50,275 nucleotides of DNA from a virus, in the IMG/VR virus record IMGVR_UViG_3300032322_002342, positions 1 through 50,275 of that record. One strand, given 5' to 3'. Both the position numbers and the translations under genes were made by a program. How positions within the stretch are numbered: the first letter of the stretch is position 1; each line of letters starts with the position of its first letter. The notes under the pieces were generated by a model. The model ran no database searches. It was given only the letters and a program-made list of their open reading frames with translations, and was not told the DNA's origin. Of the stretch, positions 1 through 8,714 are shown one piece after another.

Positions 1-80
1 GCTTCCACCGGGTCAATTTGGGAGGCATTTGGATCAACATATTTCTGAATTTCGGCAAGGGCGATCGAGCTTAACGTCAT
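1..80 (-). CDS. 5' end of an unidentified late-operon gene (runs off the window)
   Basis: An ATG at 80-78 overlaps the TGA of the 854-residue InPase protein in an ATGA junction, the spacing seen at most boundaries of this operon. The 26 visible codons begin MTLSSIALAEIQKYV and run open to the window edge. The fragment is too short to identify. Its position suggests one more late structural or packaged protein. The translational coupling is seen directly; any function is unknown. Confidence 0.6.
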   Translation of the reverse strand, partial: MTLSSIALAEIQKYVDPNASQIDPVE

Positions 81-2641
81 GACGTTTTCCGCCTTTTGTT
101 AGACTTAGTTTTAGTTTTAGTTTTAGTTTTAGTAGGCTTAGGTGTTGATTTTGGTGTTTTGGCAGGTTTTTTAGGGACTGTGTATTTGTCGATCGCGTCC
201 TTTTCACCTTTCGCTAGCCGTCCGATAATTACCGAAAATTCTGCCTCCGTTGTATCCTTCGGGATAACGATCTTTTTATCGGGATTTAGGACTTGAAAAA
301 TCCGCTTATTCAGCATTGCAAGCTTTTTATTTTCGGGGCTTGTTCTGCCTTTGTAAAGCCTTTCAAGAGACTCGCGACGCTTGCTTCGCACGCCTTTAAG
401 AATTTCATCCGCGCCAGCGATCGCCTCTTGAATACCCTCCATGAACTTTAGCTTCTCAATTTGTTCGTTTGCCTCCTGAGACAAACGGGTTCTTTCAACG
501 TGGGAACCTCGGATCTGAGAGAGTAATCCTCCCACTTCTTTCCGTTTGGTAAAGTCAAACGGGACGATCGCTGATTTTGCTTGTCTGGCAATATCATCCG
601 CAATCTGAAGCCCTTTGGCATCGGGTTTGATAGGTTTAGGAATTGCCGCGTCTGCCTCTTTTTGTATCCGCTTCCATTCCCTTTCAGCCCGTGTAGCACC
701 AAGAACATTGGTTAACGATTCCTTGAGCATGGACTCTGACTTATCCAGATCGCTCAAACTAATGTCAGGCATATCCAATTCGGGAGGGAGCTTGACTTTT
801 ACTTGCTTTCTGGCTTGCTCCACTTCGCGGCGTAACCGCAATCGCTCCGCTGCCAGTTCCTTACCTCTGGCAACTCTTGACTTTGCCCCAGGATCTCCTG
901 CTTTTAAGTCAGCAGCCAGTTGTTTCGCTTTATCAGCACTACACTTTTTACTGGCGCTAATGAACCCTTTGCCGCACGGTTTACCCTGTCCCTTGCGATC
1001 GCACCTCTCTAGAAACGCATCAATGCGATCTCCTACTTCCCGCCAATCCTGGCTATCGAACTGTCGGGGCTTCTTCGCTGCAAGCCTTGCCAGCATTTTT
1101 TCGGATTTAGATATCTCCGCTGCCACCAACTTCAACGTATCCTCATCTGGTTCTGCTCCCAGTGATTTCATTATCGCAGGAGCCAGAAACGCCTTATTTT
1201 TTCGTTCCCGCCAATACTCCTTTGCCTGACCCAGCTTAGATTCGGACTTGTACGCCTTTTTCGCACGTTTGACCTGGGACAACAACTCTTGATCTGACAT
1301 ACGCTCAATTTGAGCGATCGCCCGCCTTTTCTGATCACCGGGCAATTTGGAGTCGCCTATGCCCTCGGTCATGTCATCCCGGAGCCTTTTAACTTCCCGT
1401 GCCTGTTTCTTGGGGTTCGGATTGTCCCAGTCATACGCACCAATATCCTCGCCCATTTCCTGAATTGCGCCCTTAACAATCCGGTCGATCACGCTTTTCC
1501 CTTGCCTTCTGAGTCCAGTAGATCGCTTGGAGGCACATTTCAATCCCGCCTTAATCCATCCTTTCCCGCATCGCTGCCCCTTGTCTGAATGGGTGAGGAA
1601 GGTATCCAGGCGATCGATCACTTGCCGCCAATCCTGGCTATCAAACCCGATCGCTCTCTGCACCGTCCGTTGCCGCAACCAATCCAGTCCCACAGGTTCA
1701 ATTCCTCCGTAAGCCCATGCAGGCATCAGGGAACGGTAAGTTTGTTCTGCTGCTAACCGAGTAGGGAACCCAATCATCAGTTTGTGCTCGTCAAACGTCC
1801 CTTCCTTGGTCAGTTGCCGGACGACATACAGCCGATCGCTATCCCCACCGTGGTAATAACAATCTACTGCCATCCCGTCTTCTCCCTTCGTCCGACGAAT
1901 ATGCCCATAGCCGCAGGGCAGGCGCTTTCTATGCCGCCAATCGTGGGGAAGGTACTGCAAGCCTATCTCCCAGTCCCGCCAGGGTAGGACTCGCTTCACA
2001 GGAGAGCGATCGTCTGTGTGGACAGAATCCGCCCTCCCCGTCCGCTTAGACTTTCGACTGGTTTTAGGTGGTTCAGACGGTTTGGATCTCTCCATCTTTT
2101 GGAGCTCAATTTCTCTAGCAACCTGCTCCGAGTACGCTTTTTCTTGATCGGGCGATAATCTCCCTGGATTCCATACGTCCTCCCCTTTGGCTTTACGCGC
2201 CGCCCTTTCTATCGCTACTTGTTTATTAAAGGCTTCCCTTTCCACCTCAAACCGGGACTGAGATGCAGCACGCCATTTATTCCATGCCGATTTATACTCC
2301 GGGCTGTTTCGTCCAAACCGTTCTCTTGCAGCCTTTACATCATCATTCAACTGATCTACTGTTTTGGGCGTATCAGCAGCCTTAGACTTGGTGCCTCCGC
2401 CCTTCGACTTCCGTTTACAACCGGGGGGTTTAGTCCCTTCCCATCCACGTCCACATGGTTTAGGAGGTTCACTGGACACCCTCTTGGACGCGCGATCGCA
2501 TCGTTCCATCAGAACATCGATTCGTTGCTCTAACGATTCTGTCAGTTGCCTTACAGGAGAGCGATCGTCCGCGCGCGGTTCCAGCACTGCATCTATCCGA
2601 GCAGCGATCGACTGTACCAGTTTCGCGCTATATGTGATCAT
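77..2641 (-). CDS. Large polyvalent-type protein with inorganic-pyrophosphatase-like domain and three CG-GW motifs
   Basis: This 854-residue, Lys-rich protein carries an InPase-like domain at about residues 215-325 (YGHIRR, then GMAVD, then TFDEHKLMIGF). In polyvalent proteins of phages and conjugative elements this domain sits beside ParB, ADP-ribosyltransferase and protease domains. Three copies of the two-cysteine motif found across this operon lie at C63-C75, C358-C369 and C556-C567, each preceded by an RIDxxL helix (residues 15-20, 40-45, 342-348, 539-544). Between and after them are long charged, probably coiled-coil helices (about 95-200, 380-525, 570-800). The C-terminus is a Lys/Thr repeat tail encoded by six-base repeats near position 105-135. 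The domain call is by family resemblance; catalytic activity is not shown. I infer a protein packaged in the virion and perhaps injected. A purely structural internal head protein is the main alternative. Confidence 0.75.
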   Translation of the reverse strand: MITYSAKLVQSIAARIDAVLEPRADDRSPVRQLTESLEQRIDVLMERCDRASKRVSSEPPKPCGRGWEGTKPPGCKRKSKGGGTKSKAADTPKTVDQLNDDVKAARERFGRNSPEYKSAWNKWRAASQSRFEVEREAFNKQVAIERAARKAKGEDVWNPGRLSPDQEKAYSEQVAREIELQKMERSKPSEPPKTSRKSKRTGRADSVHTDDRSPVKRVLPWRDWEIGLQYLPHDWRHRKRLPCGYGHIRRTKGEDGMAVDCYYHGGDSDRLYVVRQLTKEGTFDEHKLMIGFPTRLAAEQTYRSLMPAWAYGGIEPVGLDWLRQRTVQRAIGFDSQDWRQVIDRLDTFLTHSDKGQRCGKGWIKAGLKCASKRSTGLRRQGKSVIDRIVKGAIQEMGEDIGAYDWDNPNPKKQAREVKRLRDDMTEGIGDSKLPGDQKRRAIAQIERMSDQELLSQVKRAKKAYKSESKLGQAKEYWRERKNKAFLAPAIMKSLGAEPDEDTLKLVAAEISKSEKMLARLAAKKPRQFDSQDWREVGDRIDAFLERCDRKGQGKPCGKGFISASKKCSADKAKQLAADLKAGDPGAKSRVARGKELAAERLRLRREVEQARKQVKVKLPPELDMPDISLSDLDKSESMLKESLTNVLGATRAEREWKRIQKEADAAIPKPIKPDAKGLQIADDIARQAKSAIVPFDFTKRKEVGGLLSQIRGSHVERTRLSQEANEQIEKLKFMEGIQEAIAGADEILKGVRSKRRESLERLYKGRTSPENKKLAMLNKRIFQVLNPDKKIVIPKDTTEAEFSVIIGRLAKGEKDAIDKYTVPKKPAKTPKSTPKPTKTKTKTKTKSNKRRKTS

Positions 2642-2780
2642 CGTCGTCGTCCTGCAACAGCATTTTTAGCTCTACTGGCGACAGCATGGCATCTTCCCGT
2701 CCCTGGTTCTTACAGGCTTTCTCAAATGCCGCAAACCGATCGCGCAACTGTTCTTTCCGGGTTTCCTTGCTAGGTCCCAT
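2628..2780 (-). CDS. Small late-operon protein, 50 residues
   Basis: A short reading frame begins MGPSKETRKEQLRDRF and ends in an Asp run before HI. It starts 11 bases inside the end of the 385-residue protein gene and runs 14 bases into the start of the InPase gene, so it fills an otherwise unexplained 128-base gap with the overlaps typical of this operon. The composition is charged and helical, with an acidic C-terminus. No family is recognised. It could be a small chaperone or assembly factor for its neighbours, but that is only positional inference. Confidence 0.65.
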   Translation of the reverse strand: MGPSKETRKEQLRDRFAAFEKACKNQGREDAMLSPVELKMLLQDDDDDHI

Positions 2781-3927
2781 TATCCTGCTCCAATAATGAA
2801 TCGATCGCTGTTACGATAGCCGAAACCCGATCTCTCAACCCATCCTCTTTCCCTTGCTCCCGTGCCAATAGCAACCCGGCGAAGGTCAGATCGAATAGTG
2901 CGGATTTCTCTGCTGCTGTCAGGCTTTCCTCTGCATCGCGCTTGAAGGTAGGAATCAAGCGATCGACCACTCTTGCCAGCGTTTGAGATTGGCGCTTCAG
3001 GGTACGGGAAACGGTTGCCACGGTTGCCGCACCTGTGCCCTTGCCAACGATCGCTGCTGTAATCATCCGCAACTCATCGTCACCACCGAGAATGGCATCA
3101 TCCCATCCGGTATGCGCCATCTTGCCAGCAAATGCCCCTGCCGCTTCACTGATGAATCTCTGTGCCAGGGTAGCAGGATCGCGATCGTTCCCCTTCCGAA
3201 TCGCATGAAGCACAGTAGCGGACAACGCCTGCACGCCTGATTCTGCTATCTGGTTGGACAATCCCACTGGAATTCCATGAGCAATGCCGATCTGAGCGAT
3301 CGCGCCCCCGACAATCTTACCCATTGACCAGCTTGTAACATTCGTTCCCAGGTGTTCGGCAGTGTGAGCGATCGTGTGCTTCAGCGCCTCTGTGCTGCGG
3401 CATTTTTTAGTAAGAGGAATACGATACCCACCAGGGCACGGTTTTGATTTGACGGGTTTAGATAGGCGATCGGTGCGCTCTCCCGCCTTCCACGCTTTGT
3501 ACACCCGCTCAAACCATCGTTTACCCTCTGCACCACCCCACAACCACCAGGCAACGCCAGCAGGGGATGTCTCCGGGTATTTGACAAAGCGGGCATTCCG
3601 TTGGAAGAAGCGGTATCCCTTGTCTAGTTTGTCTGTGGTAATAGCCATACCACGCGCGATCGCTCTGGCTTCCCGCACTGTTGCAGGTTCCAATCCTTTG
3701 CCTGCAAATCCTTCCTTCCTGCCCCGCTCCAGCAACGCTAACCCTTTACGGAATGCACGCCGGACGGTGACAGGCGGGATGAGAAGATGGCGATCGAACT
3801 CATCCGCATCAGCACGAAATGCCCCATCCATAGACCCATGTTTGACGGCATAGAGGGTAGAGTATGCAGCTATCAGGTAATCGGCTGCATACTGCTCTAG
3901 CGCGTCAATGTGGGTAGTCTGGGTCAT
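2770..3927 (-). CDS. Late structural or ejection protein with Gly-rich helical region and CPGGY motif
   Basis: A 385-residue protein. Residues 80-145 contain a segment (ARxIARG, a Phe/Arg helix, then PAGVAWWLWGG) that resembles a small domain I associate with phage head-assembly proteins, where it often reads SAGRIAWLLWGG. A variant two-cysteine motif, CPGGYRIPLTKKC, lies at C164-C176. After it, residues 200-305 are rich in Gly and Ala with small-residue helices that could insert in or cross a membrane, followed by a C-terminal helix ending AIDSLLEQ. The start ATG overlaps the stop of the upstream 66-residue gene (ATGA). The function is unknown. An internal virion protein that helps form the DNA ejection channel would fit the helix pattern, but this is inference. 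Confidence 0.65.
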   Translation of the reverse strand: MTQTTHIDALEQYAADYLIAAYSTLYAVKHGSMDGAFRADADEFDRHLLIPPVTVRRAFRKGLALLERGRKEGFAGKGLEPATVREARAIARGMAITTDKLDKGYRFFQRNARFVKYPETSPAGVAWWLWGGAEGKRWFERVYKAWKAGERTDRLSKPVKSKPCPGGYRIPLTKKCRSTEALKHTIAHTAEHLGTNVTSWSMGKIVGGAIAQIGIAHGIPVGLSNQIAESGVQALSATVLHAIRKGNDRDPATLAQRFISEAAGAFAGKMAHTGWDDAILGGDDELRMITAAIVGKGTGAATVATVSRTLKRQSQTLARVVDRLIPTFKRDAEESLTAAEKSALFDLTFAGLLLAREQGKEDGLRDRVSAIVTAIDSLLEQDNGT

Positions 3928-4124
3928 TGGTCAAGGACTCGATCTATTCTGTTTTGGATCTCTTCTACCCGATCGCTCAGGCTGTCTGTTTTGTCGTCGG
4001 GTAGGTTGTATCCGATCGGCTGATCAATCTTGGCATCTGGCAAAGGTTCACCCTTCTGCTTTCCAGTCTTCATCCCAGCAACGTCTTTTTTTAGCCTAGC
4101 CAGAACATCTTTATCTTTTCCCAT
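3924..4124 (-). CDS. Small Lys/Asp-rich protein ending in an RID helix, 66 residues
   Basis: An ATG at 4124 follows a CGGAGG ribosome-binding site. A possible upstream ATG at 4151 lies inside the end of the ADP-ribosyltransferase gene and lacks one. The protein begins MGKDKDVLARLKKDVAG and ends EIQNRIDRVLDQ, the same short helix that precedes the two-cysteine motif in neighbouring proteins, but here without the cysteines. No family is recognised. If the RID helix is a docking element, this could be a partner or adaptor. Confidence 0.7.
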   Translation of the reverse strand: MGKDKDVLARLKKDVAGMKTGKQKGEPLPDAKIDQPIGYNLPDDKTDSLSDRVEEIQNRIDRVLDQ

Positions 4125-4140
4125 AAACTGATACCTCCGA

Positions 4141-5277
4141 TTAGGGTTCATCCATGTAAATAAATAGCTTCCCGTCCTTTTCTTCGTGCCTTAACACCTT
4201 GAGCTTAGTATCGGGCTTAAACAGGATCTCCTTTTCATCAGGGCTGTTTGAAAGCCCTGCTACATTGCGCCCCGTTTTGCTGTTAATAACGAACCGAACC
4301 TCTTTCCTGGAGAATGCATTGTCGGGGTTATCGTCATTTGTTGTACTGAGAAACCCCTTCTCCTGAATGGTTGAGCCAGGTTTATATTGTTTCTTTATAT
4401 CGTCGATCGTCATCCCATCACGCAGCCCAAACCCTCGATATACCGTCCCTTCATAGGGAGGCATCTTGTCGAGGGCTGATGCTGCAACCTTTGCGGTAAG
4501 CATTGATGCACGGGTATCGACAGACGGGATATTTTCCTGTCCACGTAGTTGCCGGTTCATCTCGAAATAGGCAGAAGCCGTATAAATATGAACGGCAGAC
4601 GCTTCAGCCAGTGAGATGCCGTTATCGGCTGCCGCCTTTTTCATGTCCCTCAACTTATTGTTGGTCAACATCATGTTGTAATGATTCTCCTTCGATGCTG
4701 CGATCGCTGCAAAGAAGTCTTCCTCCTCCGATTTAGATACCCGTCCCCATTTCTTGGGGCGATCGGGTTCTTTTACGCTCTCCGCTTTTTTGACCAGGGT
4801 GTTAACTAATTCCTTCCGCTCCTCTTTCTCGCGGTTTAACCGATCTACCGCAGACTCACCAGGACGACTCTTGCCCATATTTGAAACATAGTCCCCCACT
4901 GTCTTAGAAGGCTTATGTGCTCCTGACTGGCTTGGCTTCGGGGTCTGCTGCGGCTCGTCATCACCAAGTAAATCAAGTAGATCAAGCGGGTCTTCGCCCT
5001 CAGTCTTCGCCTTCGCTTTTTGGATCTCCTGTTTTACCTCCTGCTTTAATTGAGTATCCGCGCCCTTCGGCTTCTTCTTCCCCTTAGTAGCGGGTACTTC
5101 AGCCTTGGCAGGCGAAGGTTTAACGGCTTTCTGTTGTTGCGGTGGTGCCCCTACCGCCTTTGCCCGTTTACAACCAGGGGGTTTAGTGCCCACCCAGCCA
5201 CGACCACAGGGGGTTGCATCCATGCGGTAGATGAGGGTATCTATTCTGTTGAGGAGTATTGGAATGTCGCGGTACAT
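4141..5277 (-). CDS. ADP-ribosyltransferase (R-S-E class) with N-terminal CG-GW motif
   Basis: A 378-residue protein started at the ATG at 5277, which follows TAGGAG (a TTG six codons upstream is also in frame). The C-terminal domain (about 225-378) has the three signature elements of arginine-type ADP-ribosyltransferases: Arg in YRGF at residue 281, the FLSTT strand at 310-313, and the ExE pair EKE at 348-350. This fits the exoenzyme/VIP2-like family that moves ADP-ribose from NAD to a protein. T4 phage packages and injects comparable enzymes (Alt). The N-terminus carries an RID helix followed by CGRGWVGTKPPGC (C24-C36), then a Lys/Pro-rich linker with an acidic Leu/Asp stretch near 95-108. 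I infer an injected host-modifying effector. The target is unknown, and a toxin acting outside infection is an alternative. Confidence 0.8.
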   Translation of the reverse strand: MYRDIPILLNRIDTLIYRMDATPCGRGWVGTKPPGCKRAKAVGAPPQQQKAVKPSPAKAEVPATKGKKKPKGADTQLKQEVKQEIQKAKAKTEGEDPLDLLDLLGDDEPQQTPKPSQSGAHKPSKTVGDYVSNMGKSRPGESAVDRLNREKEERKELVNTLVKKAESVKEPDRPKKWGRVSKSEEEDFFAAIAASKENHYNMMLTNNKLRDMKKAAADNGISLAEASAVHIYTASAYFEMNRQLRGQENIPSVDTRASMLTAKVAASALDKMPPYEGTVYRGFGLRDGMTIDDIKKQYKPGSTIQEKGFLSTTNDDNPDNAFSRKEVRFVINSKTGRNVAGLSNSPDEKEILFKPDTKLKVLRHEEKDGKLFIYMDEP

Positions 5278-5284
5278 GACGCTC

Positions 5285-5587
5285 CTAGTAATCAAATTTG
5301 TCGGATGTTTCCCCTGGCGTAATCAGATCGATGTCCTCAACCTCAAATTCTGGGTACAGCCGCACCAGGTTATAGATTGCTGCATGTAAGTCCAGGTTGG
5401 TAGTAGATTGGATGCTTACCTGGTTGCCGTAATGCCCAACGATACCCGGATCTGTGTCAAACAGTGCCGTTATCCGTTTGATGGCATCCCCGTCACCCTC
5501 AACCTTTGGAAACACGATCGCGTCCGGGTCGGTGCCATCGGTAGCGATCGCGATCTTCTTCCCTCTACGACTTAGGTTTACCTTCAC
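5285..5587 (-). CDS. Small late-operon protein of unknown function, 100 residues
   Basis: This frame begins MKVNLSRRGKKIAIATDG and ends SDKFDY. It overlaps the end of the portal gene by 23 bases and stops 7 bases before the ADP-ribosyltransferase start, whose ribosome-binding site covers its stop codon. The composition looks like a compact alpha/beta domain (IAIA, then DAIVFP, HAAIYNLVRLYPEFEVEDID). No family is recognised. Its place between portal-peptidase and effector genes suggests a late virion-associated or immunity-like role, which is inference only. Confidence 0.7.
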   Translation of the reverse strand: MKVNLSRRGKKIAIATDGTDPDAIVFPKVEGDGDAIKRITALFDTDPGIVGHYGNQVSIQSTTNLDLHAAIYNLVRLYPEFEVEDIDLITPGETSDKFDY

Positions 5588-8500
5588 CGACTAATACCCC
5601 CACAATAAAGTTAAAATGATCGCGTCCATTCGGGTTGGAGAAGAACCGTTGCATGTCTTGAGCGGTCGCAAATCGCTCCAATCCCATCGAGATAACTTCA
5701 GTATTCCCCGTCTTAGTCGCCTTGCCGATGTAAGGGGTCAGGAACTTGTCGGGATATGCCACCTCATGATCGCCGTAGCCAGGGTTGCCGGTCAGTTCAG
5801 ACAGCTTTCTAGGTTCCCCTTCCGCCTTATTCTTGATCCACTGGGTAGCAGCCTGCAAAATCTCAGGATTATTGTATTCCAGGTGATGTGCCGCCTCATG
5901 AAAAAGAATCTGGCGTTTGTTCCGCAGTACCGCTTCTGCCTGATCACGGGTAATCTCACCCCGCTTGTAGGCGGCAACATCCAGCCCTTTTCCGATCGAC
6001 ACTACTTGCTTCTCTTTATTGGCAAATGCCCGATCGCCTGCATAGACTACATTTTTGAGCGTGGCAGAACTGCTTGCCCCAGTCAATTGGTAGAAGTCAG
6101 ATAGGTTGCGCTTGACGTAGGGATCTTGCCCGACCGCATTCCCTGAGACATTGGTACTGGCTACCAATTCCTCTGCCTGCTGTTTGGAGATGCCAGCCTT
6201 CCGAGCGATCGCTTCCCGCAACCGCTGAAACTCCTCTGGCGTACCTTCCTTGATAAAGTGATCGGTGAAAGCTTTACCCAATGCCTCTAACTGTTTTGGA
6301 TCAGAGCGATCGATCTGGAACGGGTTACGCTTTTGGGGTTCAGGTTTCGACTCTTCCTGTTTCGCTTTCGGCTTCTTCTCTTTGGGTTGATCATTCTTCG
6401 CCTTCGCCCGTTTGCATCCAGGCTTTGTACCTTCCCATCCTTTACCGCAGGGCTGCCCTCCCCCCGGTGTTGCATTATTCAACTTTGCACCGAGTCTCCG
6501 AGGTTTGGCAGGCGTATCAGATGCCTTACTCTTTTTGGGTGGCTTATTGCCTGGTCCGGGTGGCTTTGGCGGTTTTTTCGGAGGTGCGGTAGCGGGTGGG
6601 GCGGAGGTCTTTTTTGAACGGGCATCCAGGTGTTGACGGGTCAGTTCCAAGGCACGATCGAACGTTGCCCTGTCCTTGCATCCAAACTGTTCCGGCGTGA
6701 ATTGGGATAGGATTCGGTCTGCATCAAAGCGATCGTCCAGACTGTCGAACTTCTTAGGCTTGAGGAGCTTGGAAACCCCTTTTGGCAACATATTCTTAGG
6801 GGGTGCCTGTGCTGGCTTCCGAGATGGCTTGCTGTAGTCCACCACGCTACCCTGTTCTGGGAACTGCCGATCGATTTCCTCGCTAATCTGTCCAACAATT
6901 TGATTCATTTCAGATTGAAACTTCTCGCGTTCTTCTTTGGTTTGATACTTGTTCCCGATCCGTTCCGATTCCAAAAACAAGTCTTCCAATGAGCGATCGT
7001 CGATCGGTTCCGACTTCTTCCCCCTATCCCGTTCAACCTGACGCTTAAGCTGTTGCCGTGACTGCGCCAATTCCCTACCACGCTTCACCCGCGCCTTTGC
7101 ACCTTCATCCCCTGCCCTCAAATCAGCCGCTAGTTGCTTGACTTTATCGGATGAGCACTTTTTGCTGACGCTGATAAAGCCTTTTCCACAGGGCTTACCC
7201 TGCCCCTTGCGATCGATGTGCTCCCAGTCCTCGCTATCAACCGCCGACGACTCCGTTCCCTCTTCTGCTGGTGCTTCCTCCCCAAAATTCTCAAGATTCG
7301 GCTCATCCGGCGAATAACCAAACTCCTCTTCAGGTTGCGCCTGTGCTTCAGACTGCTCTTTCGCCTGCTTCAGTTCCTCTTCTTTCCGCTCCCAGTCGAT
7401 CGTAATCGTTGGGTTGTAGTGCGGCTGAGAATAGTGCGATCGCACAATATCTTCAGCAGTCAGCACCCCGCCACCCATCTCCATCGAGTCAGCCTGGGCA
7501 ACGGTTAGCCGTAATTCAGCCTCCTCCTGTGGCGTTGCCTGATACAGGTTCTTGAATGCGATCGACCATCGTGGCGGGTCCTTCCCTTTGGTAGGTCCAT
7601 CCTTTGCCAGGAAAATGTATCGATACATCTTCTCAATCAGCTTCCGCCATGCCTTTTCCTGTTCCTGTCCGGCTAATTGCGCCATCAACTTGGCTTCAGC
7701 GTTGCCATTGCCATCTAAACCGCCATTCGGACCAGTTCTGCCCAACAGGTAGGAATGCGGATACCCACTCGCAACCAGCAGCGATCGCTCAAAGCGATCG
7801 ACAACCTGGTCGTAGCCGCTCATGTTGCGCTCAGCAAATGCCAGTTGCTCATCTTCATCCTTGATATATGCCCCATAGACGCTGGCAGCCATCAGGTTTT
7901 CAGATAGTCGTTTACGGACGATTTCTTCCTGCCCATCCAGAAAGATTTGCATCAATCCCCGGATGGTGTAGGTCATAATTGACGACTTCTGGACGATCTG
8001 CCCCAGAGCATCCAGAACGTTGAAATATTGAATATAGGCAGGAATGAACCGATGCAATGCCCCCGGCGTCCAGCCTGAATTCCTCTGCCGGACATACCGA
8101 CCGCCCATATCGTCATCAAACCGCAATACACGGGAATGATGGACACGACCCTGCCAGCCGGCGAACTCGTACTCAGACCGCTCACCCCTACCATTCAGAA
8201 CCGAACTATAGCTATAGATCTGGTAGTATTCCGGGTAACCTGAAAAATCGGACGGCAGTACCATCCAGCGAGATAGGACATCTTGCGCCCGTACCGGATA
8301 AATTGTTCTGATCCGCTTCTCATCAACCGGCTCATCTGGCTTTTTGCCGTCATCGATCGATAGCACCACGATCGCTCCATCATCCATACGGCGGTGGTAT
8401 TGCGCCAGCCGAAAAGCATCCCGTAACTGTAAGCGGCGATCGTACTCTTCAGCCTTAGAAACCAACTTAGAATCGCCATCGGCAATTTCCAGGGATACCC

Positions 8501-8714
8501 ATTCCCGCGTCATTTCGTTCGGCAGCACTTCACAGACGCGGTGGCATTCCGGGGACTCCGCATCAAGCACCGATCGGTATTCCTCTGGGATGTGCACAAA
8601 ACCGCCCTGTTGCCAGTTGCCACGGGCATTGGAATAACCATGAAATGCGCCAGCCCCGGTTGCTGTGTTAACCAGTGCGCCGTCAAGGTGCGTCGGCAGA
8701 ATTAATCCAGACAT
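5565..8714 (-). CDS. Portal protein (DUF1073-like) fused to a C-terminal HExxH metallopeptidase-like domain
   Basis: A 1049-residue protein. Residues 1-450 resemble DUF1073/anti-CBASS Acb1-type phage portals (REWVSLEI, DDGAIVVLSID, SRVLRF near 195, the helical SYLLGRTGPNGGL segment near 321-333, then a coiled coil at 440-460). Portals of this family are usually about 450-550 residues, so the C-terminal half is extra. It holds two two-cysteine motifs (C509-C520 and C756-C767), Pro/Lys-rich linkers at 700-735 and 770-800, and a domain at about 805-1049 with a zinc peptidase signature HEAAHH (H939, E940, H943) and a candidate third ligand in TEVISMGLERF (E1006). Similar metallopeptidase domains occur in phage polyvalent proteins. 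Twelve copies per portal ring would put the peptidase inside the head at the exit channel. That geometry is inference; enzymatic activity is untested. Confidence 0.82.
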   Translation of the reverse strand: MSGLILPTHLDGALVNTATGAGAFHGYSNARGNWQQGGFVHIPEEYRSVLDAESPECHRVCEVLPNEMTREWVSLEIADGDSKLVSKAEEYDRRLQLRDAFRLAQYHRRMDDGAIVVLSIDDGKKPDEPVDEKRIRTIYPVRAQDVLSRWMVLPSDFSGYPEYYQIYSYSSVLNGRGERSEYEFAGWQGRVHHSRVLRFDDDMGGRYVRQRNSGWTPGALHRFIPAYIQYFNVLDALGQIVQKSSIMTYTIRGLMQIFLDGQEEIVRKRLSENLMAASVYGAYIKDEDEQLAFAERNMSGYDQVVDRFERSLLVASGYPHSYLLGRTGPNGGLDGNGNAEAKLMAQLAGQEQEKAWRKLIEKMYRYIFLAKDGPTKGKDPPRWSIAFKNLYQATPQEEAELRLTVAQADSMEMGGGVLTAEDIVRSHYSQPHYNPTITIDWERKEEELKQAKEQSEAQAQPEEEFGYSPDEPNLENFGEEAPAEEGTESSAVDSEDWEHIDRKGQGKPCGKGFISVSKKCSSDKVKQLAADLRAGDEGAKARVKRGRELAQSRQQLKRQVERDRGKKSEPIDDRSLEDLFLESERIGNKYQTKEEREKFQSEMNQIVGQISEEIDRQFPEQGSVVDYSKPSRKPAQAPPKNMLPKGVSKLLKPKKFDSLDDRFDADRILSQFTPEQFGCKDRATFDRALELTRQHLDARSKKTSAPPATAPPKKPPKPPGPGNKPPKKSKASDTPAKPRRLGAKLNNATPGGGQPCGKGWEGTKPGCKRAKAKNDQPKEKKPKAKQEESKPEPQKRNPFQIDRSDPKQLEALGKAFTDHFIKEGTPEEFQRLREAIARKAGISKQQAEELVASTNVSGNAVGQDPYVKRNLSDFYQLTGASSSATLKNVVYAGDRAFANKEKQVVSIGKGLDVAAYKRGEITRDQAEAVLRNKRQILFHEAAHHLEYNNPEILQAATQWIKNKAEGEPRKLSELTGNPGYGDHEVAYPDKFLTPYIGKATKTGNTEVISMGLERFATAQDMQRFFSNPNGRDHFNFIVGVLVGEGKPKS

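Noticed and set aside
104-135. (TTTTAG)n tract as a possible regulatory or telomere-like repeat
   Set aside because: It codes the Lys-Thr repeat tail of the InPase protein on the minus strand.
615-1229. Long plus-strand open frame opposite the InPase protein gene
   Set aside because: Antisense shadow of a long minus-strand gene; composition rich in Ser, Leu and Cys without domain pattern and no ribosome-binding site.
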